Assembly (NCBI GenBank): GCA_002841315.1
Contig: PHEW01000002.1
Span: 62,001 to 126,000, forward strand
Length of the DNA stretch: 64,000 nt
Reading direction: 5' to 3'
DNA from: Actinobacteria bacterium HGW-Actinobacteria-4
GTDB taxonomy: Bacteria; Actinomycetota; Actinomycetes; Actinomycetales; Demequinaceae
The translations under genes were made by a program, and so were the position numbers. The notes beneath the pieces were generated by a model. That model ran no database searches and had not been told where the DNA came from. It saw nothing but the letters and a program-made list of their open reading frames with translations. The number at the start of each line of letters is the position of its first letter. The stretch's first letter is position 1. This document shows positions 8,723-16,293 of this stretch, piece by piece.

Positions 8723-8738
8723 GGCGACAGGCGTCGCC
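8723..8738 (-). promoter_or_regulatory. small hairpin in nusG-rplK spacer
   Basis: GGCGAC/GTCGCC with an AGGC loop lies 24 bases upstream of rplK. It could be a weak terminator after nusG or part of the L1-binding leader known for rplKA operons; the sequence alone does not decide. Confidence 0.3.
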
Positions 8739-8759
8739 ATGGGTGTCGTTCGTGAGGCT

Positions 8760-9671
8760 CTAGAGCTTCTGAACCTGGCTGAACGACAATTCGACCGGAG
8801 TTTCCCGGCCAAAGATGGATACGAGGACGTGCAGCTTCTGGCCCTCGGCGTTGATCTCGGAAATGGTACCTGGCAAGGTTGCGAAGGGCCCATCGATCAC
8901 GTTGATGGACTCGCCCACCTCGAAGTCGGTCTCGATCGAGGAGCGGTTCGCCGCTGGAGTGTCCGCGTCGGCCGTGGAGGTGCTTTCCGGCGGTAGCAGC
9001 ATCGACATGACCTCGTCGAGCGTGAGCGGCACGGGCTGGTGAGCGTGGCCTACGAAGCCGGTGACGCCAGGCGTGTTGCGGACCGTGGCCCACGACTCGT
9101 CGGACAGGTACATGCGCACCAAGACGTACCCGGGCATCCGCACGCGGTTGATCTTCTTGCGCTGGCCGCCCTTGATCTCGGTGACCTCTTCCATCGTGAC
9201 CTCGACCTGGAAGATGTAGTCCTCCATGTGGAGCGACTCGATGCGGTGCTCGATGGCCTGCTTCACGCGCTTCTCATGGCCCGAGTAACTGTGCACCACG
9301 TACCAGTCGCCCTCGCGGGTGGCGAGATCGGCGCGGAACTCAGTGACCTCGTCAGATTCGGGGGTCTCTGCTTCGGGGGCGTCGGCTTCGGGGGCGTCAG
9401 TGTCTTCAGCCGATGCTTCGGATGCGTCCTCGTTGGCGGCGCCAGCGATCTCTACAGCGGCCTCGTGCTCGAAGTCCACAGCAGACTCGGTGTCCGCGTC
9501 GGCGATCTCTGCCACAGCATCGGCGTCAATGTCGTCGAGCTCGTCACTGGGAACGGTGTCGTCGTCGCCCTCGATGACGGCGTCGACTGGGGCGTCGCTG
9601 AGGACGGCCTCGTCTACCGCGGGGACCTCGTCAGAGTCCGCGGGCGTTGGTTCCAAGTTCTGGTCAGTCAC
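8760..9671 (-). CDS. nusG: transcription termination/antitermination factor NusG
   Basis: NusG binds RNA polymerase and Rho or S10; 303 residues. The NGN domain starts near residue 123 ([20 protein letters not shown]) and includes [18 protein letters not shown] and [15 protein letters not shown]. The KOW domain is at the C-terminus ([20 protein letters not shown]). The first ~120 residues are an acidic, Ala/Asp/Glu-rich extension, as is usual in actinobacteria. The start is taken as GTG at 9671 (VTDQNLEPT); upstream AGGAAG and GGAG both could serve as ribosome site. It follows secE by 19 bases. Confidence 0.96.
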   Translation of the reverse strand: MTDQNLEPTPADSDEVPAVDEAVLSDAPVDAVIEGDDDTVPSDELDDIDADAVAEIADADTESAVDFEHEAAVEIAGAANEDASEASAEDTDAPEADAPEAETPESDEVTEFRADLATREGDWYVVHSYSGHEKRVKQAIEHRIESLHMEDYIFQVEVTMEEVTEIKGGQRKKINRVRMPGYVLVRMYLSDESWATVRNTPGVTGFVGHAHQPVPLTLDEVMSMLLPPESTSTADADTPAANRSSIETDFEVGESINVIDGPFATLPGTISEINAEGQKLHVLVSIFGRETPVELSFSQVQKL

Positions 9672-9690
9672 TGCTCCACACTTCCTGTTG

Positions 9691-9990
9691 TCAGCCGCTG
9701 TTGCGGCCGAAGATAAACTCGGCAATCTTGGTGGCGACAAAGTCGAATCCGAACACGAGCAACATCATCACCGCGACGAACGTGAGCACCACCCAGATGT
9801 AGCGGATGAGTTCCTCGCGCGTGGGGGTGACCACACGGCGGAGCTCGGACACCACCTGGCGCACGAACAGTGCGATGCGACTGAAGATGTTGCGACCCTC
9901 GCGGCGTTCGTGCCGCGGGTCGTTCTCTCCAGAGTCAGTCACGGCAACTTCGCTCACCGGTACATCCTTTGCTTGAGGGTTGTCGAACAC
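9691..9990 (-). CDS. secE: preprotein translocase subunit SecE
   Basis: Single-span subunit of the SecYEG channel, 99 residues. The amphipathic [20 protein letters not shown] segment with the conserved VTPTREEL motif precedes one membrane helix ([20 protein letters not shown]). The N-terminal ~40 residues are polar and variable. The start is GTG at 9990, with GGGAG six bases upstream. The order tRNA-Trp, secE, nusG, rplK, rplA is standard. Confidence 0.96.
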   Translation of the reverse strand: MFDNPQAKDVPVSEVAVTDSGENDPRHERREGRNIFSRIALFVRQVVSELRRVVTPTREELIRYIWVVLTFVAVMMLLVFGFDFVATKIAEFIFGRNSG

Positions 9991-10010
9991 GGGCTACTCC
10001 CGCGAAACGC

Positions 10011-10082
10011 AGGGCAGGAGGGACTCGAACCCCCAACCGTCGGTTTTGGAGACCGATGCGCTACCAATTGCGCCACTGCCCT
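10011..10082 (-). tRNA. tRNA-Trp (anticodon CCA)
   Basis: A complete 72-base cloverleaf on the minus strand: acceptor AGGGCAG/CTGCCCT, D-arm with GGCGCAATTGGTAGCGC, anticodon loop CTCCAAA giving CCA, and T-loop GTTCGAGTC. No CCA is encoded. It sits directly upstream of secE, the usual place for tRNA-Trp. Confidence 0.97.
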
Positions 10083-10277
10083 AGGGAGGAGGTGGGTCCC
10101 CCCGTCGGCACTCGACAACCTGATGATGCGTTTTGGGCGCGCGTCATCATGACGGTTGTCAATCGCCGACTTGCCATGTTACGGCCTTTTGCGGCTAGAT
10201 GCGAACCGGGGTTGTGAGACCGGTGCGGACTTCGTGTTGCACTCCGGGACGCGCTGCTGGACCCGCTGCTGGCCGCG

Positions 10278-10323
10278 CCAACCTCCTCCACCTGGCCTGG
10301 CCAACCTCCTCCACCTGGCCTGG
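10278..10323. repeat. two tandem copies of a 23-bp unit
   Basis: Positions 10278-10300 and 10301-10323 are identical 23-mers beginning CCAACCTCC and ending GGCCTGG, with no spacer. It has only two copies, so it is not a CRISPR array; a slippage duplication next to the inverted-repeat element is the simplest reading. Confidence 0.85.
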
Positions 10324-10325
10324 CC

Positions 10326-10443
10326 GTGCAGAAATCGCGGCAAGACCCTCAAACGAGGCCATAAGCGCACCCAAAAACGGACAAATCGCCCTAGAGCGAG
10401 TCCCGATCAGCTTGATCCCGCGGACGTGCCGCGATTTCTGCAC
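10326..10443. repeat. 118-bp element bounded by 17-bp perfect inverted repeats
   Basis: GTGCAGAAATCGCGGCA at 10326-10342 and its exact reverse complement at 10427-10443 enclose 84 bases, which contain a smaller TCGC/GCGA palindrome (10386-10399). It lies 31 bases past the stop of the DUF559-type gene. It could be a long stem-loop terminator, a small miniature mobile element, or an RNA element tied to that gene. Confidence 0.75.
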
Positions 10444-10474
10444 GCACGCGGCCCTGCGTGCGCAATCTGGGCGC

Positions 10475-11356
10475 TCACCGACGCTCCAGACCGCGGGTAG
10501 TGAGCAACTGACACATCGCGCGGACCTCCGCCACCATCTGATCGGTCCTGTAGCGGACGTCACGGTACGTGAAGCGCATCACAGCCATCCCCCGGAGAGC
10601 CAACTCACGGTCGCGCCGACGATCTTCATAGAACGCGCGTTCGTCGCTGTGATGGTCGCGCCCGTCGAGTTCGACTGCGAGAACACCGTCAACCACGAGG
10701 TCGACATGACCTACGCCTTCGACAAGCACCTGCGACTCCACCTCGAGTCCGGCTTCCCCTAACGCGAATCGAGACAGGGTTTCGATCACCGACTGTGCTC
10801 GCGCATCTGCGTGCTCGCGGAGCCAATGAACTCGTGCAGGCGGCGTGCACGTGAAGCGATTGACCTCACCCAAAGACATCCACTTCCGGTTGAGGACGGC
10901 GTCAAGCACGACGAGTTGATCCAGGTGCGGAACACACGCACCCAGGTGGTCGACAATGCGCCAAACGGGCAACCGCCGACCACCAACGGCGTCAGTCCGC
11001 GAGAGCCGTCGTTGAACCCGATTGATGGGAAGTCCCGAGATGTCCTCACTCACATAGTGCGGCCGTACGCCTGCGCCTAGCGATACGGATGTACTGCGTC
11101 GCACCGCCACGTGCGCGCGGGCGTCCGTGTTGAGCAGTGGCAAGCCAAGCAGTTCGCACGCGCTCACACAGGTCAGTGGGGCGTTGAGCCGGGTGGCTCT
11201 CACGAGCCTCAGGTCCGTCCCCGGCACGCAATAGACGCCTCGCAACGGGCGCTCGATCTGCCCTAGTGCGATACCTTTGCCAAGAGCGCGCCGACTCACG
11301 CCCCTGGCCAGCAAGTCGCCTAGCGTTGCGGCTCCTCCGAGCCGCCGCACTTCCAT
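10475..11356 (-). CDS. AbiEi-like HTH plus DUF559 (Vsr-fold) protein
   Basis: About 293 residues from ATG at 11356; ATG at 11455 (326 residues) is equally possible, and neither has a clear ribosome site. The N-terminus (LGGAATLGDLLARGVSRRAL ... GQIERPLRGVYCVPG) matches the winged-helix domain of AbiEi-type antitoxin-like proteins. The C-terminus (QVLVEGVGHVDLVVDGVLAV, then ELDGRDHHSDE and RDRELALRGMAVMRFTYRDV) has the E-xn-D-xn-ExD pattern of DUF559/Vsr-like PD-(D/E)XK nucleases. No partner toxin gene is beside it. Function is unknown; such orphan genes are frequent in Micrococcales. An inverted-repeat element follows it. Confidence 0.7.
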   Translation of the reverse strand: MEVRRLGGAATLGDLLARGVSRRALGKGIALGQIERPLRGVYCVPGTDLRLVRATRLNAPLTCVSACELLGLPLLNTDARAHVAVRRSTSVSLGAGVRPHYVSEDISGLPINRVQRRLSRTDAVGGRRLPVWRIVDHLGACVPHLDQLVVLDAVLNRKWMSLGEVNRFTCTPPARVHWLREHADARAQSVIETLSRFALGEAGLEVESQVLVEGVGHVDLVVDGVLAVELDGRDHHSDERAFYEDRRRDRELALRGMAVMRFTYRDVRYRTDQMVAEVRAMCQLLTTRGLERR

Positions 11357-11480
11357 CAGAGCACCCACACCCAAAGTTGCGGCACAGAGGAACTGACTCC
11401 GTTGGGTGACGAGCCGCACGTGGATGTGGCCTCCTTGTTGCGAGACTGTGGACATCAGCCGGGGATGCCACAATGGACCC

Positions 11481-12695
11481 GTGACTTCCTCTACTTCTCG
11501 CCGTGTTTCTGCCCGCCTCGCCGCCATCGCGCCCTCCGCCACGCTCGCCGTGGACGCCAAGGCCAAGGAGCTCAAGGCTGCGGGCCGGCCGGTGATCGGG
11601 TTCGGCGCCGGCGAGCCCGACTTTCCCACCCCTCAGTTCATCGTGGACGCCGCCGTCGAGGCCGCGCGCGACCCCAAGAACCACCGCTACACCCCTGCCG
11701 CCGGACTCCCCGAGCTCCGCAAGGCCATCGCCGCCAAGACCCTCCGCGACTCCGGCTATGAGATCGACCCCATGACCACGCTCGTCACCAACGGCGGCAA
11801 GCAGGCCGTGTTCCAAGCCTTCGCGTCCATCGTGGACCCCGGCGACGAAGTCATCCTGCCCGCCCCCTACTGGACCACCTATCCCGAGGCAATCAGCCTT
11901 GCGGGCGGCACGACCGTCGAAGTGTTCGCGGGTGCTGACCAGGACTACCTGGTGACCGTCGAGCAACTTGAGGCCGCGCGCACCGACCGCACCAAGGCGC
12001 TGCTGTTCTGCTCGCCGTCCAACCCGACCGGCGCGGTCTACTCCCCCGAGCAGACCAAGGCCATCGGCGAGTGGGCCCTCGAGCACGGCGTCTGGGTCAT
12101 CACCGACGAGATCTACGAGCACCTCACCTACGACGACGCGGCGTTCACTCCGATTCTGCGCGCGGTCCCGGACCTCGCCGACACCTGCATTGTGGTCAAC
12201 GGCGTCGCGAAGACCTACGCCATGACCGGCTGGCGCGTGGGCTGGATGGTGGGCCCCATGGACGTGATCAAGGCCGCGACCAACTTCCAGAGTCACCTCA
12301 CGAGCAACGTCGCGAACGTGTCCCAACGTGCCGCGATCGCCGCTCTCGAGGGCGGACTTGAAGAGGTCGCGCTCATGCGCAAGGCGTTCGACCGCCGCCG
12401 CACCACCATGGTGGACATGCTGCGCCAGATCGATGGAATCGTGTGCCCCACTCCGCAGGGCGCGTTCTACGCGTACCCCTCGGTCGAGGGCCTGCTGGGA
12501 CGTGAGCTACGCGGGAAGGTGCCCACAACATCGGCCGAACTTGCGGCGATCATCCTCGAGGAGGCCGAGGTGGCAATTGTGCCCGGCGAGGCGTTTGGCC
12601 CCAGCGGCTACGCACGCCTCAGCTACGCGCTGGGCGATGACGACTTGATCGAGGGCGTGACGCGCCTCCAGACCCTCCTGGCCGAAGCGAAGTAG
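11481..12695 (+). CDS. pyridoxal-phosphate aminotransferase, aspartate type
   Basis: A class I aminotransferase of 404 residues that transfers amino groups between amino and keto acids, probably aspartate/2-oxoglutarate. Markers are [20 protein letters not shown], the [14 protein letters not shown] segment, [10 protein letters not shown] and the PLP-lysine region [19 protein letters not shown]. The start is GTG at 11481 ([20 protein letters not shown]), which matches the usual N-terminus. It diverges from the DUF559 gene. In related genomes an aminotransferase near tRNA-Trp-secE-nusG is part of the core order. Confidence 0.93.
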   Translation: MTSSTSRRVSARLAAIAPSATLAVDAKAKELKAAGRPVIGFGAGEPDFPTPQFIVDAAVEAARDPKNHRYTPAAGLPELRKAIAAKTLRDSGYEIDPMTTLVTNGGKQAVFQAFASIVDPGDEVILPAPYWTTYPEAISLAGGTTVEVFAGADQDYLVTVEQLEAARTDRTKALLFCSPSNPTGAVYSPEQTKAIGEWALEHGVWVITDEIYEHLTYDDAAFTPILRAVPDLADTCIVVNGVAKTYAMTGWRVGWMVGPMDVIKAATNFQSHLTSNVANVSQRAAIAALEGGLEEVALMRKAFDRRRTTMVDMLRQIDGIVCPTPQGAFYAYPSVEGLLGRELRGKVPTTSAELAAIILEEAEVAIVPGEAFGPSGYARLSYALGDDDLIEGVTRLQTLLAEAK

Positions 12696-12708
12696 CGCGG
12701 GCCGCGAC

Positions 12709-13095
12709 ATGTCGCAAGGCGTAGGGCCGATGCCGCGAGCAGCAGAGTTGCTTCGCGCCTACGCCGCCGGTTGGCTTTCGGGCAACGTGGACGCGGTAGT
12801 GGAGTCGGTCGCTGCGGACGTGGTGGTGATCGAGTCCCATGGGCCTACCTACTTGGGCCGCGCCGAGGTTCGCGCGTGGCTTGAGGCATGGCTCGCCGGC
12901 GGCGACGTGGTTCACCGCTGGGACCTGCTGAGCGTGATCGAGTCTGAGGACGGCACCCACGTAGCCGCCGAATGGGACTTTGCGTGCACTGCGGCCGGCG
13001 TCCGCTACGACATCCTTGGCGCGACCATCGCCACCGCCAGCAACGGCGAGCTCACTCGGATCACCGAGTACCGCCGCGAGCCGGAAGAGCCGTAA
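12709..13095 (+). CDS. SnoaL-like/NTF2-fold small protein
   Basis: A 128-residue protein with the pattern of the SnoaL/ketosteroid-isomerase-like superfamily: an N-terminal helix (AAELLRAYAAGWLSGNVDAV), then VVVIESHGPTYLGRAEVRAW and a beta-rich C-terminus (HVAAEWDFACTAAGVRYDIL, TRITEYRRE). A shorter start at 12730 (MPRAAELL) fits the family better at its N-terminus. It begins 13 bases after the aminotransferase and may be cotranscribed. Substrate and activity cannot be told. Confidence 0.75.
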   Translation: MSQGVGPMPRAAELLRAYAAGWLSGNVDAVVESVAADVVVIESHGPTYLGRAEVRAWLEAWLAGGDVVHRWDLLSVIESEDGTHVAAEWDFACTAAGVRYDILGATIATASNGELTRITEYRREPEEP

Positions 13096-13120
13096 GCAAC
13101 GCCGCGCCGGAGAGCGCGCC

Positions 13121-13894
13121 CTAGAGCTGACCCAACACCAGCGCCGCGAGAGCGCCTAGCGCGAGCAGTCCGGCCAGCGGTGTCCAGTACTTGTCGTCGG
13201 CCCTTGCGAAGCCGGTACCTCGCACCCGCTTCAGGACGCCCACGTACTTTCCCTCACCAAACACGCGCAATGTGAGGATGACCAATGCGGCAACAACCGC
13301 CCAGCGGACGATGCCGGGTCCAGTATTGGTCGCTTCCATCACCACTAGCGTGGCGTAGGAGAAAAGGGCGACGGCGATAGCAAGGGTGCCGACAGGGCGC
13401 GGGAGGAACGTCCGCTCGCTAGATTCGGGATCCTGTGGGATGACGTTCGCGACGCCACGGGATGAGCCCGCGGCCCAGGCCACATGGAACGCGCTTGCGA
13501 TCACGGACGCAACCGCGCCGAGTCCCACCGCGATCCACAAAGCTGGCTCCGGCAACGCGTCGCCCGCCCACAGGGCAAGCAGGCCCGCAGTCAGGAACAA
13601 CGGCCACGCGAGGTGCCCGGGGAGCATGACCAGGATGAGGCAGGCGGCGAGCAAGCACGTCACTGCGAACGCGATCTCGATGGGCGCACCCACGAGCACC
13701 GCCGCGAGCGCCCACCACGCGATCGTGGTGAGGTGCCACGCAAACCTCAGCAACGGGTCAGCAGCGCGACGCGGGATGTCCGCAATGCTCCAGTCCTTGT
13801 TCGCAATCAGTGGCCTGATCACCCCTGCCTCTCCCAGGAACGAGTGGGCAAGCCCCACAACGATCAGGATGGTGGCGGCGATCCACTCGATCAC
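13121..13894 (-). CDS. DUF3995-type membrane protein
   Basis: A 257-residue integral membrane protein with about seven helices. The C-terminal part, RVFGEGKYVGVLKRVRGTGF followed by ARADDKYWTPLAGLL, matches the end of DUF3995 proteins. The N-terminal half (WIAATILIVVGLAHSFLGEA) resembles a small quinol-oxidase-like four-helix unit. The start is taken as GTG at 13894, six bases after AAGGAG (13901-13906); a TTG at 13909 overlaps that ribosome site. It is divergent from a TetR gene, and the shared region holds two ATACG/CGTAT operators, so the repressor may control it. Function is unknown. Confidence 0.7.
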   Translation of the reverse strand: MIEWIAATILIVVGLAHSFLGEAGVIRPLIANKDWSIADIPRRAADPLLRFAWHLTTIAWWALAAVLVGAPIEIAFAVTCLLAACLILVMLPGHLAWPLFLTAGLLALWAGDALPEPALWIAVGLGAVASVIASAFHVAWAAGSSRGVANVIPQDPESSERTFLPRPVGTLAIAVALFSYATLVVMEATNTGPGIVRWAVVAALVILTLRVFGEGKYVGVLKRVRGTGFARADDKYWTPLAGLLALGALAALVLGQL

Positions 13895-13951
13895 GGTGAT
13901 CTCCTTCAACAGAGGCGGCGAACGCCCGGTTGCGCCGCGCCATTCGCCTCC

Positions 13952-13993
13952 ATACGGTGGCGTATGTTGAGGCTAGAACATACGGTGGCGTAC
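13952..13993. promoter_or_regulatory. two TetR operators in the divergent region
   Basis: ATACGGTGGCGTAT (13952-13965) and ATACGGTGGCGTAC (13980-13993) are near-identical inverted repeats 28 bp apart centre to centre. The second lies ten bases before the TetR start. The spacing and the ATACG/CGTAT half-sites suit a TetR dimer pair controlling both the DUF3995 gene and the TetR-ABC operon. Confidence 0.75.
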
Positions 13994-14002
13994 TGTCAAG
14001 GC

Positions 14003-14569
14003 ATGGCCACCCTCACCCCCACCGACTGGGTCATGGCCGCCGCGCGCAGGCTCAGCGCAGAAGGAGTAGACCACATCCGCGTCGAAGGCCTCGCCCGCGA
14101 CCTCAAGGTCTCCAAAGGCAGCTTCTACTGGCACTTCACCAATCGCGACGCCCTCCTCGCGGCACTTCTCGCCATGTGGGAGTCCGAGGGCACCGAGGCG
14201 ATCATCGCCGATGTCGACGGATCGGCGGCCTCGCCCAAGGACCGAATCAATACCCTCATCGACCGCACCTTTGGTCAGCCACAGCACGATGGAATCGAAC
14301 TGGGAATCCGCGCGTGGGCGCAACGCGACCCCGCTGCCCGCGCAACCGTCGAGCGCGTCGACGCCCGGCGCATCGGCTACGTGAACGGCTTGCTCGTGGC
14401 GTGCGGGGTGGAGCCCGCCACCGCTCGGACGCGCACCGAGTTCATGTACCGGACCCTCATTGGCGAGTTCGTGCTGCGCTCGCACGGCAGCCCGCCCCTG
14501 CCTCAGCGTGCGCTGCGTGAACTAGGCGCCTCGCTAGTCATCCCCGCGGATGACGGCAACCGTCCCTGA
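14003..14569 (+). CDS. TetR-family repressor
   Basis: A 188-residue TetR regulator: helix-turn-helix at about residues 8-55 (WVMAAARRLSAEGVDHIRVE, LKVSKGSFYWHFTNRDALLA) and a C-terminal TetR_C-like domain with GIRAWAQRDPAARATVERVD. The ATG at 14003 is just after the downstream operator; no strong ribosome site is visible, so the message may be almost leaderless. It begins the TetR-ATPase-permease cassette (14003-16293). Confidence 0.9.
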   Translation: MATLTPTDWVMAAARRLSAEGVDHIRVEGLARDLKVSKGSFYWHFTNRDALLAALLAMWESEGTEAIIADVDGSAASPKDRINTLIDRTFGQPQHDGIELGIRAWAQRDPAARATVERVDARRIGYVNGLLVACGVEPATARTRTEFMYRTLIGEFVLRSHGSPPLPQRALRELGASLVIPADDGNRP

Positions 14570-14611
14570 GCAGGACGCGCCGCACCTCCGTCAGTTCGCT
14601 AGCCTCGGACC

Positions 14612-15493
14612 ATGACCACTCCAGCAATACACATGACTGGCCTCCGCAAGACGTACGGAAGCAAACACGCCGTCGACGGCCTTGACCTCACCATCAAGAC
14701 CGGCGAGGTCTTCGCCCTGTTGGGACCCAATGGCGCGGGCAAGTCCACCACCGTTGAGATCCTCGAGGGCTACCGCAAACGCAACGCAGGCGATGTCACC
14801 GTCCTTGGGGTTGACCCAGCACACCCCACCCGCGAGTGGCGCGAGCGACTGGGAATCATGTTGCAGTCAACCTCATCCGTCACGTTGCTGACTGCGCGGG
14901 AGGCGATCGCCCACACCGCCCGCCTCTACCCCAACCCGCGGAACGTCGATGAGGTCATCGCCGAGGTGGGACTTGAAGAGAAGGCCGACGCTCGGGCGAA
15001 CACCCTCTCCGGGGGCCAGCGACGCCGTCTCGACGTGGCGCTCGCCGTGATCGGCCGGCCCGAGCTGGTGTTCCTCGACGAGCCCACCACCGGGTTCGAC
15101 CCCGAGGCACGCCGGCAGTTCTGGCGTCTGATCGAAACGCTGCGTGACGGTGGCACGACGATTCTGCTCACCACCCACTACTTGGATGAGGCCGAGTACC
15201 TCGCCGACCGCGTGGCTGTCATCGCCAACGGTTCGCTCGTGGCACTCGACACCCCCAAGGGTTTGCGCCGGCGCGCTGAGAACTCCACTGTGTCCTGGAC
15301 CGATGCCGCAGGCCACCAGAGCGTCGCAACGACCACCCCCACCGCCGTGGTCAGGGACCTCCTCGCCAAGCACAAGGGCGAGATCCCGGACCTCGAGGTC
15401 CGCAACCCGTCACTTGAAGATGTCTACCTCGAACTGATCGGGCAGGCCGATGCTGACCTCGCCGATGCCATCTCCCAGAAGGCGCAAGCATGA
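14612..15493 (+). CDS. ABC exporter ATP-binding protein (DrrA-like)
   Basis: A 293-residue ATPase of the drug-exporter class. Walker A is LGPNGAGKSTTVEILEGYR, the signature is LSGGQRRRLDVALAVIGRPE, Walker B LVFLDEPTTGFDPEARR, and the switch His is in LLTTHYLDEAEYLADR. The C-terminal ~80 residues form the accessory domain found in DrrA/NodI-like ATPases. Its stop overlaps the permease start by four bases. It probably exports a hydrophobic compound sensed by the adjacent TetR. Confidence 0.93.
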   Translation: MTTPAIHMTGLRKTYGSKHAVDGLDLTIKTGEVFALLGPNGAGKSTTVEILEGYRKRNAGDVTVLGVDPAHPTREWRERLGIMLQSTSSVTLLTAREAIAHTARLYPNPRNVDEVIAEVGLEEKADARANTLSGGQRRRLDVALAVIGRPELVFLDEPTTGFDPEARRQFWRLIETLRDGGTTILLTTHYLDEAEYLADRVAVIANGSLVALDTPKGLRRRAENSTVSWTDAAGHQSVATTTPTAVVRDLLAKHKGEIPDLEVRNPSLEDVYLELIGQADADLADAISQKAQA

Positions 15494-16293
15494 GCCGCCC
15501 CGCCTACCCCGCCTTGGTTTGGGAACGCGCCGTCCTGGAAACCAAGGAGTTTGTGCGCAGCCGCGACCAGATGATCTTCATCTTCGCGTTCCCGATCATC
15601 TTCTTGGTGCTGTTCGGGGCGATCCTTGGCGGCGCCGAGATCGGTGCGGGCGTGAACTTCACCGAATACTTCCTGGCGGGAATGATCGCCACCGGCATCC
15701 TCAACACCGGGTTCCAGTCGCTCGCGATCGGCATCGCGATTGACCGCGACAACGATGTTCTCAAGCGACTGTACGGAACACCTCTGCCTGCGTCTGCATT
15801 CTTCGCAGGCAAGGTCCTCCACGTGTTGATGGTGTCGATTGTGCAGATCGCGCTGCTGCTCGCTGTGGGTGCGCTCGCGTACGGAATCAACCTCCCCACC
15901 GATCCCGACCGGTGGATCACGTTTGCGTGGGTGTTCCTGCTCGGCACCGCGGCCTCGACCTTGCTGGGCATCGGGGCGTCGTCGCTGCCCAAGACGGGAC
16001 GGGCGGCATCGGCCATCATTACGCCCATCGTGCTGGTCCTGCAGTTCATCTCCGGCGTGTTCTTTGTGTTCACGCAACTACCGACGTGGCTACAGAACTT
16101 CGCCGAGTTGTTCCCGCTCAAGTGGCTTGCGCAGGGCATGCGGTCGGTGTTCCTCCCCGAGGAGTTCGCTGAACTGGAAGCCCGCATGTCATGGGAGCAC
16201 TCGACAATCGCGATCATGCTGGTGGTATGGCTGGTACTGGGCTCGATCCTCGCGCTGACAACGTTCCGCTGGCAGCGCGCTGGGGACCGCTAG
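15490..16293 (+). CDS. ABC-2 family exporter permease
   Basis: A 267-residue membrane protein with six predicted helices: FIFAFPIIFLVLFGAILGG, FLAGMIATGILNTGFQSLAI, VLMVSIVQIALLLAVGALAY and later spans, plus the ABC-2 motif LPTWLQNFAELFPLKWLAQG. It starts on the ATGA overlap with the ATPase. Its stop codon overlaps the stop of the convergent membrane-protein gene at 16290-16293, with no room for a terminator. Confidence 0.92.
   Translation: MSRPAYPALVWERAVLETKEFVRSRDQMIFIFAFPIIFLVLFGAILGGAEIGAGVNFTEYFLAGMIATGILNTGFQSLAIGIAIDRDNDVLKRLYGTPLPASAFFAGKVLHVLMVSIVQIALLLAVGALAYGINLPTDPDRWITFAWVFLLGTAASTLLGIGASSLPKTGRAASAIITPIVLVLQFISGVFFVFTQLPTWLQNFAELFPLKWLAQGMRSVFLPEEFAELEARMSWEHSTIAIMLVVWLVLGSILALTTFRWQRAGDR

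Larger units (their letters stand above)
10083..10474. other. non-coding gap between tRNA-Trp and DUF559 gene
   Basis: No convincing gene is present. The stretch holds an imperfect hairpin (10114-10120 with 10154-10160, GACAACC/GGTTGTC), a TTGACA hexamer on the minus strand (10157-10162) that may belong to the tRNA-Trp promoter, a 23-bp tandem duplication and a long inverted-repeat element, both listed separately. Confidence 0.6.

Noticed and set aside
10114-10160. Strong terminator ahead of tRNA-Trp
   Set aside because: The GACAACC/GGTTGTC stem is interrupted by mismatches and has no T-run, so it is not listed as a terminator.
10278-10323. Possible CRISPR repeat
   Set aside because: Only two identical 23-mers abut each other with no spacer, and no cas gene is present in the window.
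11046-12326. Long minus-strand reading frame opposite the aminotransferase
   Set aside because: It is a high-GC shadow: composition is Gly/Arg/Val-biased with no domain, and the plus-strand aminotransferase is clearly real.
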